64,000 bases of DNA from an uncultured Ruminococcus sp. Its GTDB lineage: Bacteria; Bacillota; Clostridia; Oscillospirales; Ruminococcaceae. Both the position numbers and the translations under genes were made by a program. Shown in pieces: positions 40,969-49,736 of this stretch. The DNA is taken from positions 78,146 through 142,145 of the forward strand of contig CAJTYV010000007.1 in the NCBI GenBank assembly GCA_910584195.1, given 5' to 3'. The notes beneath the pieces are model-generated. The model saw only the letters and a program-made list of their open reading frames with translations, made no database searches and was not told the origin of the DNA. Every line of letters starts with the position of its first letter. Within the stretch, counting starts at the first letter, position 1.

Positions 40969-41831
40969 TGCTTATGTTATCATTGCAAATGAAAACTGTT
41001 GTTCTTTAATATGGAACATCAGTTTTTGTTTATCTTTTTTCGTGTAGTTTCGTAGCGTTTTAAATTTTAAAGAAGAATGAGCAGATGTGCGATCCGGATA
41101 GAAATGTTCGGACTGCATAGTTTTTTGTGGTAAATTCGGACTGATAAAAGCAGATTTTACGTTAAAATAAAATAATAATATGCATTTCGTGCCACAAATA
41201 TGCATTTCATGCCACAGATATTGACAATCAAAATATAAAGAACTAAAATGGATTATAGCCAATTATTTGATTTTACATCAAAATTTGCTGAAGAATGACT
41301 GAAAGATTAAGATGTATTCAACAAAATAATTTTGAAGTCGATTTTTGTCATATTTTGACAGGAAGTAAGTGTTTAAATTATGCAACTATACAAACTTTGG
41401 TTTTGATATGGCATTTTTGGTATAAAAAATGACATTACCATATAGAGAGGTAAAATGAATTATGGATAATCATTTTGATTCTTCATCAAAAAATTTCAAA
41501 ATTCGACTTTTCGCTGCATACAAACTGACATTTCACTGCAAGTTTCTGCACAAACTGTAATCCTGTGTTATAATAAAACATGATGTTTTAGTTTTAAACT
41601 CTTTTCAATGCTATAGAAAATAGTCGGTTGTTGCACAATATACAAGTATATATTACACTTTTTGTGCAATCATACAAATATTTTAAAATCTGCTCGAATT
41701 ATGTAACTTTTTGGCGGTGAAAATGATTATATATATTAAAGACACTCAAAATCTTGGTTTTGGACAAGCGTTCTCAAATTAAGATAATTGTATATTATTC
41801 TGCGTTAAATGAATAGTTATTCATTTATATT
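40969..41831. other. AT-rich non-coding stretch
   Basis: About 860 nt without a supported gene. It lies between the truncated dehydrogenase and the IS66 end and includes only the 20-bp tandem repeat at 41177-41216. It is probably decayed sequence. Confidence 0.6.
41177..41216. repeat. Two tandem 20-bp repeats
   Basis: AATATGCATTTCGTGCCACA repeated twice with one base change (G to A at position 13). The function is unknown; it could be a protein-binding site. Confidence 0.6.
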
Positions 41832-41907
41832 GTAAGCGTAAAATAAAGTAGCGTGTAATACGACAGTAAAAGGCCTCGCCGAAAAACACAGCGAGGTTAA
41901 GAGCGTA

Positions 41908-43218
41908 TTAGATTTTCCATGGCAAAAGAATTGTGCCAGTCGGTTGTGAAAACAACTCGGTCAAGTATTTTTCGGCGTCCAGTCCGTTTGCCTGAGCCGT
42001 AGAGATGATCGAATACAGAATAGCGCTGCACTTTGCACCGCGCTCTGTATTGTTGAACAGCCAGTTCTTGCGACCAATTGCAAACGGACGAATCGCATTC
42101 TCAGCACGATTGTTATCAATCGGTACATTACCGTCATCTAAAAATGTGTAGAGATATTGCTTTTCATTCAATGCATATCCCACTGCTTTTGCCAGTTTGC
42201 CTTTTCCGCTGATGTTTTGTGCATCAAGCCATAAAAAGAAAGCATCAAGCAATGGTTTCACCTTTACAAGACGCAGTTTGTATCTTTCCTCGGCAGTCAA
42301 TTTTGCCAGTAATCCTTCTTCATGGTAGATCATGTCGCAGAAGTTTACCGCTTTTGCTGCAACGGATGTGCTGTAAGCAAACTTATCCTTCGGAAGTGCT
42401 TCTACAAAATATCTTCTCGTGTGCGTCCAACAACCACATCGCTTTGTACCTGTCACTGCGTTGTATGCGTCATAGCCATCGCATATCAGAAAGCCTGTAA
42501 AACCTTTGAGGAATCTGGCAGGATGGATTCCTCCTCTTGTCTGCTGGTATTCAAAGATAATGACGCTACGGTCATTCATTTTACCGTTGCAGTAAACCCA
42601 CATCCTTGAATCGGTCGTCGCTTTCCTGCCTTCTTCGTGCAGCACCTGAAGCACGCTTTCATCAGCATGAATGATGTTTCCTGCAATTAACAGCACACTC
42701 ATTTTCTCGTAAACAGGCAAACACCATTGCTCCGCAACAATACAGACCCAATCCGACATGGTTGCTCTGAGGAGTGGGACACCCTTGGAGTTAAAGTCCT
42801 TCTCCTGCCGATAAAGCGGAACTGCCTTTGCGAATTTTTCATAAACAATATGTGCAGCTAATTCCGGTGAGCAAAAGCTGTGAGGGATCATTGGCTGCGG
42901 ATATGCAGCACAGCGGATATTGCACTTCTCGATGTCATCCGTATGATTTGCCTTGCGCTGATGCTCAGGAACAGTGATCGTCTTTTCGGGAACAGAAACA
43001 GCTTGCTCCATTTCTGCCGGAAACAGTGAGAGCTGTGTACCGCCATCCATGATGACAGAGGTCTGTTCGGTCTTTCTGCCGAAAACCTGTTTTTTCAGCC
43101 AGTCAAGCTGTTCCTGCAAAAGGGCAAGCTGTTCTTTGAGAATTGATATTTCATTTCGGAGCGCAGAATTTTCCTGAGCCAGTGACTGTTCATTTTTTGT
43201 TAAGTTCTGCCCGGACAT
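41908..43218 (-). CDS. tnpC: IS66 transposase TnpC, lacking the zinc-binding segment
   Basis: 436 residues from the ATG at 43218, against about 500-530 in most TnpC. A leucine-zipper-like N terminus (NSALRNEISILKEQLALLQ) and the RNase H-like core are present, including IIHADESVLQVL, ICDGYDAYN and NNRAENAIRPFAIGRKNW. The usual CPxCG zinc-finger block between the N-terminal helix and SFCSPELAAHIVYEKF is missing and replaced by IEKCNIRCAAYPQ. The internal loss of about 70-80 residues probably makes this copy inactive or dependent on a partner. Confidence 0.9.
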   Translation of the reverse strand: MSGQNLTKNEQSLAQENSALRNEISILKEQLALLQEQLDWLKKQVFGRKTEQTSVIMDGGTQLSLFPAEMEQAVSVPEKTITVPEHQRKANHTDDIEKCNIRCAAYPQPMIPHSFCSPELAAHIVYEKFAKAVPLYRQEKDFNSKGVPLLRATMSDWVCIVAEQWCLPVYEKMSVLLIAGNIIHADESVLQVLHEEGRKATTDSRMWVYCNGKMNDRSVIIFEYQQTRGGIHPARFLKGFTGFLICDGYDAYNAVTGTKRCGCWTHTRRYFVEALPKDKFAYSTSVAAKAVNFCDMIYHEEGLLAKLTAEERYKLRLVKVKPLLDAFFLWLDAQNISGKGKLAKAVGYALNEKQYLYTFLDDGNVPIDNNRAENAIRPFAIGRKNWLFNNTERGAKCSAILYSIISTAQANGLDAEKYLTELFSQPTGTILLPWKI

Positions 43219-43311
43219 TCTGCTCACCGACCTTCGTTTTGTACTGTATATATTATAGCACAAAATGCCCGAAAAGACAAGTAAAATCTTCGATTTTTCA
43301 AAAAATCAGCA

Positions 43312-43668
43312 TTAATAAACGGCACTTCTGCGACCTTCCTGTATAGCTTTCGGCTGCTCGATTTTTAATCCCTCAAGCAGCCATCGTCTCTGCTGTGTTG
43401 TAAGCAGTAACGCTTTGGTTTCATTACGCGGCCATTGAAACTTTCCATTGTCGAGCCTTTTGTATAGAAGCAAAAATCCGTCACCTTCCCAGAGCAGTCC
43501 CTTGATGCGGTCACACCGTCTGCCGCAGAACAAAAACAATGCTGTACTGTATGGATCAAGCTGTAACTGTGCCTGAACAATTGTCGCAAGTCCGTCTATG
43601 GAACGCCGAAGATCAGTGTATCCTGTAACAATGTATGTCTGCTGATCGGGCGGAAGGTTGTTCAGCAT
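43312..43668 (-). CDS. tnpB: IS66 accessory protein TnpB
   Basis: A 118-residue protein (starts MLNNLPPDQQTYIVTGYTDL) with the family blocks RRSIDGLATIVQ, FLFCGRRCDRIKGLLWEGDG and RLDNGKFQWPR. It is required with TnpA for IS66 transposition. It overlaps tnpA by 7 nt. Confidence 0.95.
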   Translation of the reverse strand: MLNNLPPDQQTYIVTGYTDLRRSIDGLATIVQAQLQLDPYSTALFLFCGRRCDRIKGLLWEGDGFLLLYKRLDNGKFQWPRNETKALLLTTQQRRWLLEGLKIEQPKAIQEGRRSAVY

Positions 43669-43982
43669 AATTCATGTACCAGTGCAATCAATGTTTCCGC
43701 TGGCATATCCACGGGCAATGAGATCTGCAAGCCATTCTTCTCAATATGGATTCCGTCAGTTTGTTTTGGCACTGCTAAAGGTACGATTGCCGGTGCTGAT
43801 GCTACACATTTCTCACGGAGCTTCCGAAGATGATAATAATATGTCTTGGGGTTGATTCCGTTCTCTTCACACCACTTCTGCACTGTCATTCCGCTTGCCT
43901 GCTGCGCTTCAATCCTCGCTGCCCAGTCACGCATCCTGACTTCCTGCTTCACTGCGGTAATGGCTGTTGTTGTTTCTTCCAT
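43662..43982 (-). CDS. tnpA: IS66 accessory protein TnpA
   Basis: A 106-residue protein with a helix-turn-helix region (DWAARIEAQQASGMTVQKWC, then EENGINPKTYYYHLRKLRE), typical of IS66 TnpA. It is preceded by a GGAGGA ribosome binding site and followed by tnpB. Confidence 0.95.
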   Translation of the reverse strand: MEETTTAITAVKQEVRMRDWAARIEAQQASGMTVQKWCEENGINPKTYYYHLRKLREKCVASAPAIVPLAVPKQTDGIHIEKNGLQISLPVDMPAETLIALVHELC

Positions 43983-44187
43983 GTACTTTTCCTCCTGTGT
44001 CTAATTTGATCCAACACACTCTATAGACTAACTTAGACTTTCTGATCCGCTCTATAGAGTTGCTTGGACTTTATTATACACCTAGGGTCAACTGTTTGGA
44101 AGTCGTGGATTTATTTTACGCTTACTTTATATTAAGAAAATTCAATTATTAATTGAATTTTAGATTATATAGAAAGAGGGGATACAT

Positions 44188-45158
44188 ATGTCTAACAATA
44201 AAAGTATAATCAACGTAGAAATACCAACAAGTGTTGATAATACAATAACAAATTTAACAGATAAACCTACAAAAAATATTGGCAGTACATTGGCGGATAT
44301 ATGGTTTTTAGTTTTTGGTGGCATTGGACAAATGGCTGAAAAAAGAAAATTACGTTATGCAGTTGAATTAGAAAAATATAATAAAGAGTTAAATAAAAAA
44401 TTGAGTGAAATACCACTTGATAAAAGAGTTGAACCAGATACTCAAGTTATAGCACCAGCATTAGAAGCATCGAAATACTGTGCTGAAAAAGAAGTGTTAA
44501 GAAAAATGTTTGTTAATCTTATTGCATCATCAATGAATAGTGATAAGTCAAAAAAAGTACATCCTATATTTACGGATATTATAGTAACCCTACTTGAAAA
44601 TCAAACAAGTTCACTGATAAAAATTTCCCATAGCTGCGTTGTCCTCCTCACCATACGACAGTATGCTTTCGTCGTCCTCCTTGCTATGAAAAATTATTAT
44701 TCAGTTCCTTTTGTCTGATTTCCAAGTAGGCTTACTATATAGGTAAATTATCTGTAACAGATGCTCTGCTTTTTAAGGCAATTGCTAATTGCGATTATGA
44801 CAAGGACTGTATTATTTTTGGAGCGTCTGTTGAACACATTTCCTTTTCATTAGCAATATTGGAACAATTAGGATTAGTTGCAACTAAAAATATAAAAGGG
44901 AGCGATTCAGTTAGTTTGAAAAGATCAATAGTAAATAATGATATTAGGGTTTATGATAGTTTTATCAAAAATCTGACAATTGTAGATTTTGCCTTTGATC
45001 TTTTATATAAAAGTATATTTGAAACAATAACCAATTACTTGATAGATAAAAAATTGGCTAGTGAAACATTACCTAATAATAAAATTGTTGTTGATTTTTT
45101 TGAGCAAACAATTTCGCTTACCAATTTAGGAGAACAGTTTAAAGAAATCTGTCTATAG
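44188..45158 (+). pseudogene. Abi-alpha-like (DUF4393) protein, split by a MITE
   Basis: The first 140 codons (MSNNKSIINVEIPTSVDNTI through HPIFTDIIVTLLENQT) and the segment from about 44727 to 45158 (DALLFKAIANCDYDKDC, then EQLGLVATKN and FFEQTISLTNLGEQF) together match the layout of Abi-alpha/DUF4393 proteins, which are associated with abortive infection of phage. A 100-bp element interrupts the gene, introducing stops. The 5' part still has an AGAGGGG ribosome binding site. Recognition is from memory of the family; a profile search would settle it. Confidence 0.65.
44609..44707. mobile_element. MITE-like element in the Abi-alpha gene
   Basis: A 99-bp hairpin-forming insert with imperfect terminal inverted repeats (GTTCACTGATAAAAATTT and GGAACTGAATAATAATTT read inward). 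Its centre carries CACCATACGACAGTATGCTT (44649-44668), shared with elements at 52015 and 62658. Confidence 0.65.
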
Positions 45159-45180
45159 TGAGAAATTTGAGGTGAATATA

Positions 45181-45534
45181 ATGAGTTTTAAAGATGAAAT
45201 TGATTTTAATAATTATGGTGGTCAGATAAATTATGCAAAAGATAATGCAACTATAAATGCCACACAAAATTATGGGCTTAAAGAAAATGAATTAGAAAAA
45301 ATTATCAAAGATATAATTGATAATATTTCTTACTTCAATAAAGAAGATTCTGAAACGATTTTAGATACATTAGAAATGATTCAGAATGAGCTTTCCAAGA
45401 AAAAACCTAGTAGTAGTCGCTTGCGTAATTGTGTTACATTACTAAGTCCGATGGTGACAATTGTTAATGAGATTCCGCAAGTAGCAGAAAAAATAGGGGC
45501 TGTAATTAGCTATATTAAGCAATATATTAACTAA
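45181..45534 (+). CDS. Hypothetical protein with NATINATQ motif
   Basis: A 117-residue protein (starts MSFKDEIDFNNYGGQINYA). It has DNATINATQN at residues 20-29 followed by a helical domain (ELEKIIKDIIDNISYFNKED) and an amphipathic C terminus. It follows the Abi-alpha-like gene closely and might form a defence operon with it. I do not recognise a named family. AGGTGAATATA lies upstream of the ATG. Confidence 0.65.
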   Translation: MSFKDEIDFNNYGGQINYAKDNATINATQNYGLKENELEKIIKDIIDNISYFNKEDSETILDTLEMIQNELSKKKPSSSRLRNCVTLLSPMVTIVNEIPQVAEKIGAVISYIKQYIN

Positions 45535-45551
45535 GATAGATTTGAGAGAAT

Positions 45552-45752
45552 ATGAAAATGATGACAGATTATGATATTCTTCCAGGAACGCAACTAAATT
45601 TTATTGATGGAAATGGAACAATAAATGCAACACAAGTTATTAATATAAATATAGCAGATTACATTAGCACTCTTCAGAAAAGATTGCTGCTTGTGAAAAA
45701 CAGTTTGTCCAACAGTATTGTAAATGCCTTGGTGCTAATGCTTATGAGATAA
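45552..45752 (+). pseudogene. Second NATINATQ-motif reading frame, probably fused and truncated
   Basis: 66 codons starting MKMMTDYDILPGTQLNFIDG with NGTINATQVI, the same motif as the gene before it. From about 45675 another frame reads EKIAACEKQFVQQYCKCLG, continuous with the DHH-type gene downstream. So the 3' end of this gene and the 5' end of the DHH gene are joined by a deletion, and the last 20 codons are not native. Confidence 0.55.
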
Positions 45753-45769
45753 GCAGAAGAAACATTTTT

Positions 45770-46162
45770 GTGAAGTCTAAGGGCAGACGCATGATCGAGG
45801 ACTTCCTGAAAGAAAGTCTGCATTATTCCTGCGGCGACAAACTCATTACTGGCATTATCACACTGGACAACCTAAAAGACACAAATATTGCCGATTCTGA
45901 ACTTGAAGGAATTAATTCCTATGTGGAGCAATTTGAAGAAATGATGATTGGCGTGACGGTTCGTGAATTGCCTGATGGACGTTCTCGTTGTTCGACAAGG
46001 ACAAGCGGCAGCATCTCCGCAAATGGCATTTGTGCAGAACATGGCGGTGGGGGTCATTTTCATGCTGCTGTATGTGAACTGGATGAGCCACCGGAAGAAG
46101 CGAGAGTGATTATGGAAGAAACTTGCAGAAAATATCTGGCAGAAAGTGATGATAAAGCATGA
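45770..46162 (+). pseudogene. DHH-family phosphoesterase, C-terminal (DHHA1) fragment
   Basis: The frame opens upstream from about 45675 and contains GIITLDNLKDTNIADSELEG, then ISANGICAEHGGGGHFHAAV. GGGGH is the substrate-binding signature of DHHA1 domains (NrnA/RecJ relatives). The N-terminal DHH catalytic domain with its Asp/His cluster is absent, so no nuclease activity is expected. It overlaps the next gene start by 4 nt, as an intact operon would. Confidence 0.8.
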
Positions 46163-46347
46163 AAAAAACCAAGATGATACTGTTTGACTACGGCGGAACG
46201 CTGATGTATGAGCCGGATTTTGAGCCGTCAAACGGAAATAAAGCGATTTATCCATATATCAGTGAAAATCCTCACAATTATACACAAAATCCCGCCCCTA
46301 TGGAAGACGAGGTATTATTTGACGCTTACGTTGTTGACAATCACTGA
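46159..46347 (+). pseudogene. HAD-family hydrolase, N-terminal fragment
   Basis: 62 codons: MILFDYGGTLMYEPDFEPSN carries the first HAD motif with the nucleophile Asp (here FDYGGTL). The frame ends after VLFDAYVVDNH; a full HAD is 200 or more residues. The break lies at about 46330, and a promoter for the response regulator starts just there. Confidence 0.82.
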
Positions 46348-46362
46348 TAAAAATGTTAAAAT
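46334..46362 (+). promoter_or_regulatory. Promoter of the LytTR/GHKL operon
   Basis: TTGACA (46334-46339), 17 nt, TAAAAT (46357-46362), about 90 nt upstream of the response regulator gene. Confidence 0.75.
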
Positions 46363-46452
46363 ATTGTATGCACGATATTTTGTTTCTTTTTGTATAATTA
46401 TGTGCAGCAGCAAATGTCAGTATGATATAATTTTAATTGATGGGAGAATATA

Positions 46453-47151
46453 ATGAATATTGCAGTATGTGATGACGATGAGCTTACTCTTAAAGAGGTC
46501 AGCAGGACTATAAATGAATTGTGTCCCGATGCTGAGATTGAGGAGTTCAATTCCGGAAACAAACTGATAAAACGAAATAAATGTTTCGATATTATTTTTC
46601 TTGACGTGGATATGCCTGAGCTGAATGGAATGGATACAGCTCATTATCTCAGGAGCAAGGGTAGAACTGATTATATCATCTTTCTTACCAGTTATGTTGA
46701 GTTTATGCAAAAGGCTTTTGAGGTCAGAGCTTTTCGTTATCTGAGCAAGCCTGTTGATATTAATGAGATGAAAAAAGCCTTGAATGATGTGCAGAAAGAG
46801 ATGTTTCAGAACGGCACCATTATGGTCAAGACTCATAATAACGTGGTTATGCTGAATATTGCCGACATTGTCTGCATAGAGGCTTTCGGTGACGGTACAT
46901 ATATCTACACTAAAAATGATGTTCTTATCTGTAAAAAGACTCTCAGACAATGGATTACAGAGCTTGGAACTGATAACTTCTTTCAGGTTCATAAGTCATT
47001 CGTTGTCTCTTTAAAATACATTGTGAAGATTGAAAAAGATGAGCTTGAGGCAAGTTACCTCTCCTCTCCTGTGCCTGTTTCAAGACGAAACAGGAATGCA
47101 CTTCGGACAGCTTTCTTTGAATATGTAAAAAACAATGCCAATATTATGTGA
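46453..47151 (+). CDS. LytTR-family response regulator
   Basis: A 232-residue protein. The receiver domain covers residues 1-120 with acid pocket VCDDDE and phospho-acceptor Asp51 in IIFLDVDMPE. The LytTR DNA-binding domain covers residues 130-228 (IVCIEAFGDGTYIYTKNDV, then FFQVHKSFVVSLKYIVKIE). Such regulators bind paired direct repeats. Two such repeats lie upstream of the lanthipeptide precursor promoter at 52743. AGAATATA and GGGAG precede the start. Confidence 0.95.
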   Translation: MNIAVCDDDELTLKEVSRTINELCPDAEIEEFNSGNKLIKRNKCFDIIFLDVDMPELNGMDTAHYLRSKGRTDYIIFLTSYVEFMQKAFEVRAFRYLSKPVDINEMKKALNDVQKEMFQNGTIMVKTHNNVVMLNIADIVCIEAFGDGTYIYTKNDVLICKKTLRQWITELGTDNFFQVHKSFVVSLKYIVKIEKDELEASYLSSPVPVSRRNRNALRTAFFEYVKNNANIM

Positions 47152-47161
47152 GGATTGTGTG

Positions 47162-48502
47162 ATGGATATTATACTGTTTAACGTTGTATGCTTTGGCATT
47201 GAATTTTTTAAGATTACGCTTCTTCTGCTTTTTTTCTATGAAACAAACTTTGCACCACTGAAGAAATTCCTGATAAGTATGTCTGTTTCATTCATTGTCG
47301 TTGGCGGAATATCGTATTTTACCAATCTGAATAAGGTTCAGTTCGGATATACCGCCATATTGCTGGTGAGTTTCGCTGCAATTCTGAATGATAAGCGGAG
47401 CATACCGTTTATTTTTATTATGTATACATATATCTGCATAATTGATATGTCCATAAACGGTCTGCTGATGTATGTTTTTGACCTTACGGTTGAGGAAATA
47501 TTCAGCAACCATTTCCTGTATGTAGCATTAAATCTGCCGTTGCTTCTGATTTTTATTCCGGTAACTATCGTTAGACTTGTCCTTCACAAGAATGTTTTCA
47601 CCGAGTTTATAAACGGGCAGAAACTGCTGCTTGTAATCGGAGGAGCGGCAATTGCTTTCTACACTGCTTCTATACAGGTTTTTGCCTTTTCGGATATCAA
47701 CAAGAAACACATCCGTCTTACTTCAATTGCACTTAGTCTTGGAAGTGTTATATTCATTATCATCATTGCGGAACTCAACAGGAGCCTTCTTGACAATAAA
47801 TACCTGAAAAACGAGAATATTCTTGTTAACAGAATGCTTCGCAATCAAGAGGAGTATTACCTTATGCTTCTGGAAAAGGAGAATGTTACCAAGGCTTTCC
47901 GACACGATATGAAGTATCATGTGTTGTGTATGAACAAGCTCTACAAGGAGAACAAAACTGAGGAATTTGAGCAGTATCTCCAGAAATTCACGAAAAATTT
48001 TGAGGACTTGAAAATGAATTTCGATACAGGCAGCAGTCTTATCAATACCATTCTCAACGACCTTTCTGCAAATTTCAGCGATGTACACCTGAAATGCTCC
48101 GGACACTTTTACGATAGTGTTGACATTTCGTCCTTTGATATATGCACTATATTTTTCAATATCCTGAAAAATGCCTACGAAGCTGCGGAAAAGACCGAGG
48201 AAAAGCGGATAGAGTTCATCATTGGCTATTCCGGAGCAAATCTTCTCATCAAGCTGAAGAACAGTGCTTTGTGCAAGCCGCAGATGAAGGAAAGCCGCTA
48301 CATCTCCGATAAGAATAAGGAGGGTCACGGCTATGGTCTGCAGAACGTATGTGAATGTGTGAAACGTCTAGGCGGAGAGTTCAGCATGAGCTATTCTGAG
48401 GGAGAAGTGGTCGTTGACATCATACTTTTCAGTGTACTGTCTGTGAAAGATGAGTCTGGTGCAAGATACCGTTTAGACGTGAAATCAGACCAGTCGCCGT
48501 AA
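47162..48502 (+). CDS. GHKL sensor histidine kinase (AgrC-like)
   Basis: A 446-residue kinase. The N-terminal half has six or seven transmembrane segments (to about residue 210). A coiled linker is followed by the phospho-acceptor His in KAFRHDMKYHVLCMNK. The GHKL ATPase domain has the N box in FFNILKNAYEAAE and GHGYGLQNVCECVKRLGG. The architecture is that of peptide-pheromone receptors of the AgrC class. It partners with the response regulator gene it follows (stop at 47151, start at 47162). Confidence 0.93.
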   Translation: MDIILFNVVCFGIEFFKITLLLLFFYETNFAPLKKFLISMSVSFIVVGGISYFTNLNKVQFGYTAILLVSFAAILNDKRSIPFIFIMYTYICIIDMSINGLLMYVFDLTVEEIFSNHFLYVALNLPLLLIFIPVTIVRLVLHKNVFTEFINGQKLLLVIGGAAIAFYTASIQVFAFSDINKKHIRLTSIALSLGSVIFIIIIAELNRSLLDNKYLKNENILVNRMLRNQEEYYLMLLEKENVTKAFRHDMKYHVLCMNKLYKENKTEEFEQYLQKFTKNFEDLKMNFDTGSSLINTILNDLSANFSDVHLKCSGHFYDSVDISSFDICTIFFNILKNAYEAAEKTEEKRIEFIIGYSGANLLIKLKNSALCKPQMKESRYISDKNKEGHGYGLQNVCECVKRLGGEFSMSYSEGEVVVDIILFSVLSVKDESGARYRLDVKSDQSP

Positions 48503-48507
48503 TAATC

Positions 48508-48536
48508 TTGATTTTTCTGATACTTCGTCCTATAAT
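48508..48536 (+). promoter_or_regulatory. Promoter for the 17-codon peptide gene
   Basis: TTGATT (48508-48513), 17 nt, perfect TATAAT (48531-48536). It begins 6 nt after the kinase stop and is followed by a 60-nt leader. Confidence 0.7.
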
Positions 48537-48604
48537 TAAAAATACAGAGAGATAAAGAGGCTCAACAGTGAGTTATCTGTACAATTACACAAGGAGGATT
48601 ATTT

Positions 48605-48658
48605 ATGAACAGCGTTATTTTTCTTTCAATCGACTGGCTTTGGAAGCTTTTCATGTAA
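48605..48658 (+). CDS. Putative 17-residue hydrophobic peptide
   Basis: The reading frame encodes MNSVIFLSIDWLWKLFM, preceded by AGGAGG 9 nt upstream and a consensus promoter 70 nt upstream. It lies directly behind an AgrC-like kinase. It has no Cys, so it is not a classical cyclic AgrD product, but hydrophobic linear pheromones of this size are known in Firmicutes. It could also be a leader or small membrane peptide. The promoter plus ribosome binding site is the main evidence. Confidence 0.5.
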   Translation: MNSVIFLSIDWLWKLFM

Positions 48659-48883
48659 AAAAATCAGCTATACTATTCTTTTATCAAAAAAACAGCACCC
48701 ACAGAAAAGACGGGCGCTCATAAAGAAGTTTTAATGATTTGAATGAAAGGTTGCGTAACCAGGACGATTACGTAATGTCATTAAGCTAAGAAGAAACAAA
48801 AATAGTCACAGGGTCAGAAAAGATCTTGTGACTATTTTGCTTTTTCTTAGCTTAATGACATTACGCCAAAGAGGGCAAATTCA
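48659..48883. other. Non-coding gap before the recombinase fragment
   Basis: It contains a weak GC-rich stem (AGCACCC, GGGCGCT, 48693-48718) and the long hairpin listed separately. No gene. Confidence 0.5.
48771..48865. repeat. 95-nt near-perfect hairpin
   Basis: Outer arms CGTAATGTCATTAAGCTAAG and CTTAGCTTAATGACATTACG pair fully; inner arms AAAATAGTCACA and TGTGACTATTTT pair fully around a loop of about 16 nt. It directly abuts the truncated recombinase. It could be a MITE, a terminator for both strands, or a recombination scar. Confidence 0.7.
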
Positions 48884-49250
48884 TCGCATCAACAGCACAG
48901 TATGGTTATGAGAAAATACGCATTCCTCACGACAAAGGCTTCACTCTTAAACCTGTAGAAGAAAAAGCAGATATAGTGCGCTTGATCTTTCAGCTTTACG
49001 TTTACGGTGAACAAGATGAGAAAGGGCAGTTAAGACAGTTAGGTCCTCACAGTATAGCAACTAAACTTAACAGCATGGGGATAGTGTCGCTAACAGAAAA
49101 GGAGTGTTGGTTTGGTTCATCAGTGAAAAAGGTTTTGAGCAATCCGGTTTATGTCGGAAAAATCAGGTATAAATATCTTAAATCTAACAAAAACGTTGTT
49201 GACGGCTGTTGCTTGCCACGCAAAATACAAAAAATCGACACGCAAAATAC
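48884..49250 (+). pseudogene. Large serine recombinase, internal fragment
   Basis: The frame reads GKFIASTAQYGYEKIRIPHD, then PVEEKADIVRLIFQLYVYGE, SIATKLNSMG and VLSNPVYVGKIRYK. This is the recombinase domain that follows the catalytic domain in large serine integrases. The catalytic N terminus (with the nucleophile Ser) and the coiled-coil C terminus are both missing. It was probably the integrase of an earlier prophage. Confidence 0.85.
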
Positions 49251-49278
49251 AAAAAAATTTACTTTGGGTAAAAAAAAC

Positions 49279-49308
49279 AGCCTCTTGACGATCGATCAAG
49301 AGGCTTTA
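49279..49308. terminator. Hairpin terminator
   Basis: Perfect 10-bp stem AGCCTCTTGA/TCAAGAGGCT, loop CGATCGA, preceded by A-run and followed by TTTAG; it can act on both strands. Confidence 0.7.
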
Positions 49309-49320
49309 GTTATATATTAG

Positions 49321-49445
49321 TTATATAATAGTAAGAATATCAGAGATCTCGCAGCCGAGAGCTTTGCAAATGTCATCAAGCAGCTTAAGTTTTACGCTCT
49401 CGATGTTGTTATTACACCAGTCACAAACGGTCGAAGGACGCGCAT
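49321..49445 (-). pseudogene. XRE-type HTH, C-terminal fragment
   Basis: The minus-strand frame reads VKNARPSTVCDWCNNNIESV, then LKLLDDICKALGCEISDIL and stops at 49321. This is the recognition and last helices of an XRE/Cro protein of the KNxRPSTxxDWxN kind. Its N terminus is replaced by the M15 peptidase fragment, in a different frame. Confidence 0.75.
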
Positions 49446-49736
49446 TTTTGACGAAATCTTCTTGCCCGACTTGTCATAGCATACGATATCTGCAGCAGTT
49501 CCTTTTGTATGCTGACCGCTGCCGTTTCCGCCGACATTTTTATCGTGATTAGAACAGCGATATCCTGAGTTGACAATGATTTTTGAGCATTTCAGCGCGG
49601 CAAATAGTTTTTCAAGCTTCTTCACAAGGTCCGGATCAAGCTTTGTATCGTGACTTCCTCCGCATTTGCATCTGAACTCACTGACGTTGAAATGTGCTGT
49701 AAGCTGTGTTTTGTCGGTTGATTTGTATGTACTCAT
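49392..49736 (-). pseudogene. M15 peptidase (endolysin), second truncated copy
   Basis: The frame starts MSTYKSTDKTQLTAHFNVSE and includes FRCKCGGSHD, VNSGYRCSNHDKNVGG, GSGQHTKGTAADIVCYDKS. It is homologous to, but diverged from, the copy at 27339. It keeps more of the domain, including the TAADI Asp, but ends in unrelated sequence after KKISSK at about 49447. AGGAGGA lies upstream of the start. Inactivation is likely. Confidence 0.85.

Larger units (their letters stand above)
41832..44125 (-). mobile_element. IS66-family insertion sequence with intact ends
   Basis: A 2294-bp element. Terminal inverted repeats are GTAAGCGTAAAATAAA at 41832-41847 and its complement at 44110-44125. It is flanked by a perfect 8-bp direct repeat TTTATATT (41824-41831 and 44126-44133), the size expected for IS66. 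It carries tnpA, tnpB and tnpC on the minus strand. The perfect duplication shows recent or undisturbed insertion, although tnpC is internally shortened. Confidence 0.95.
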
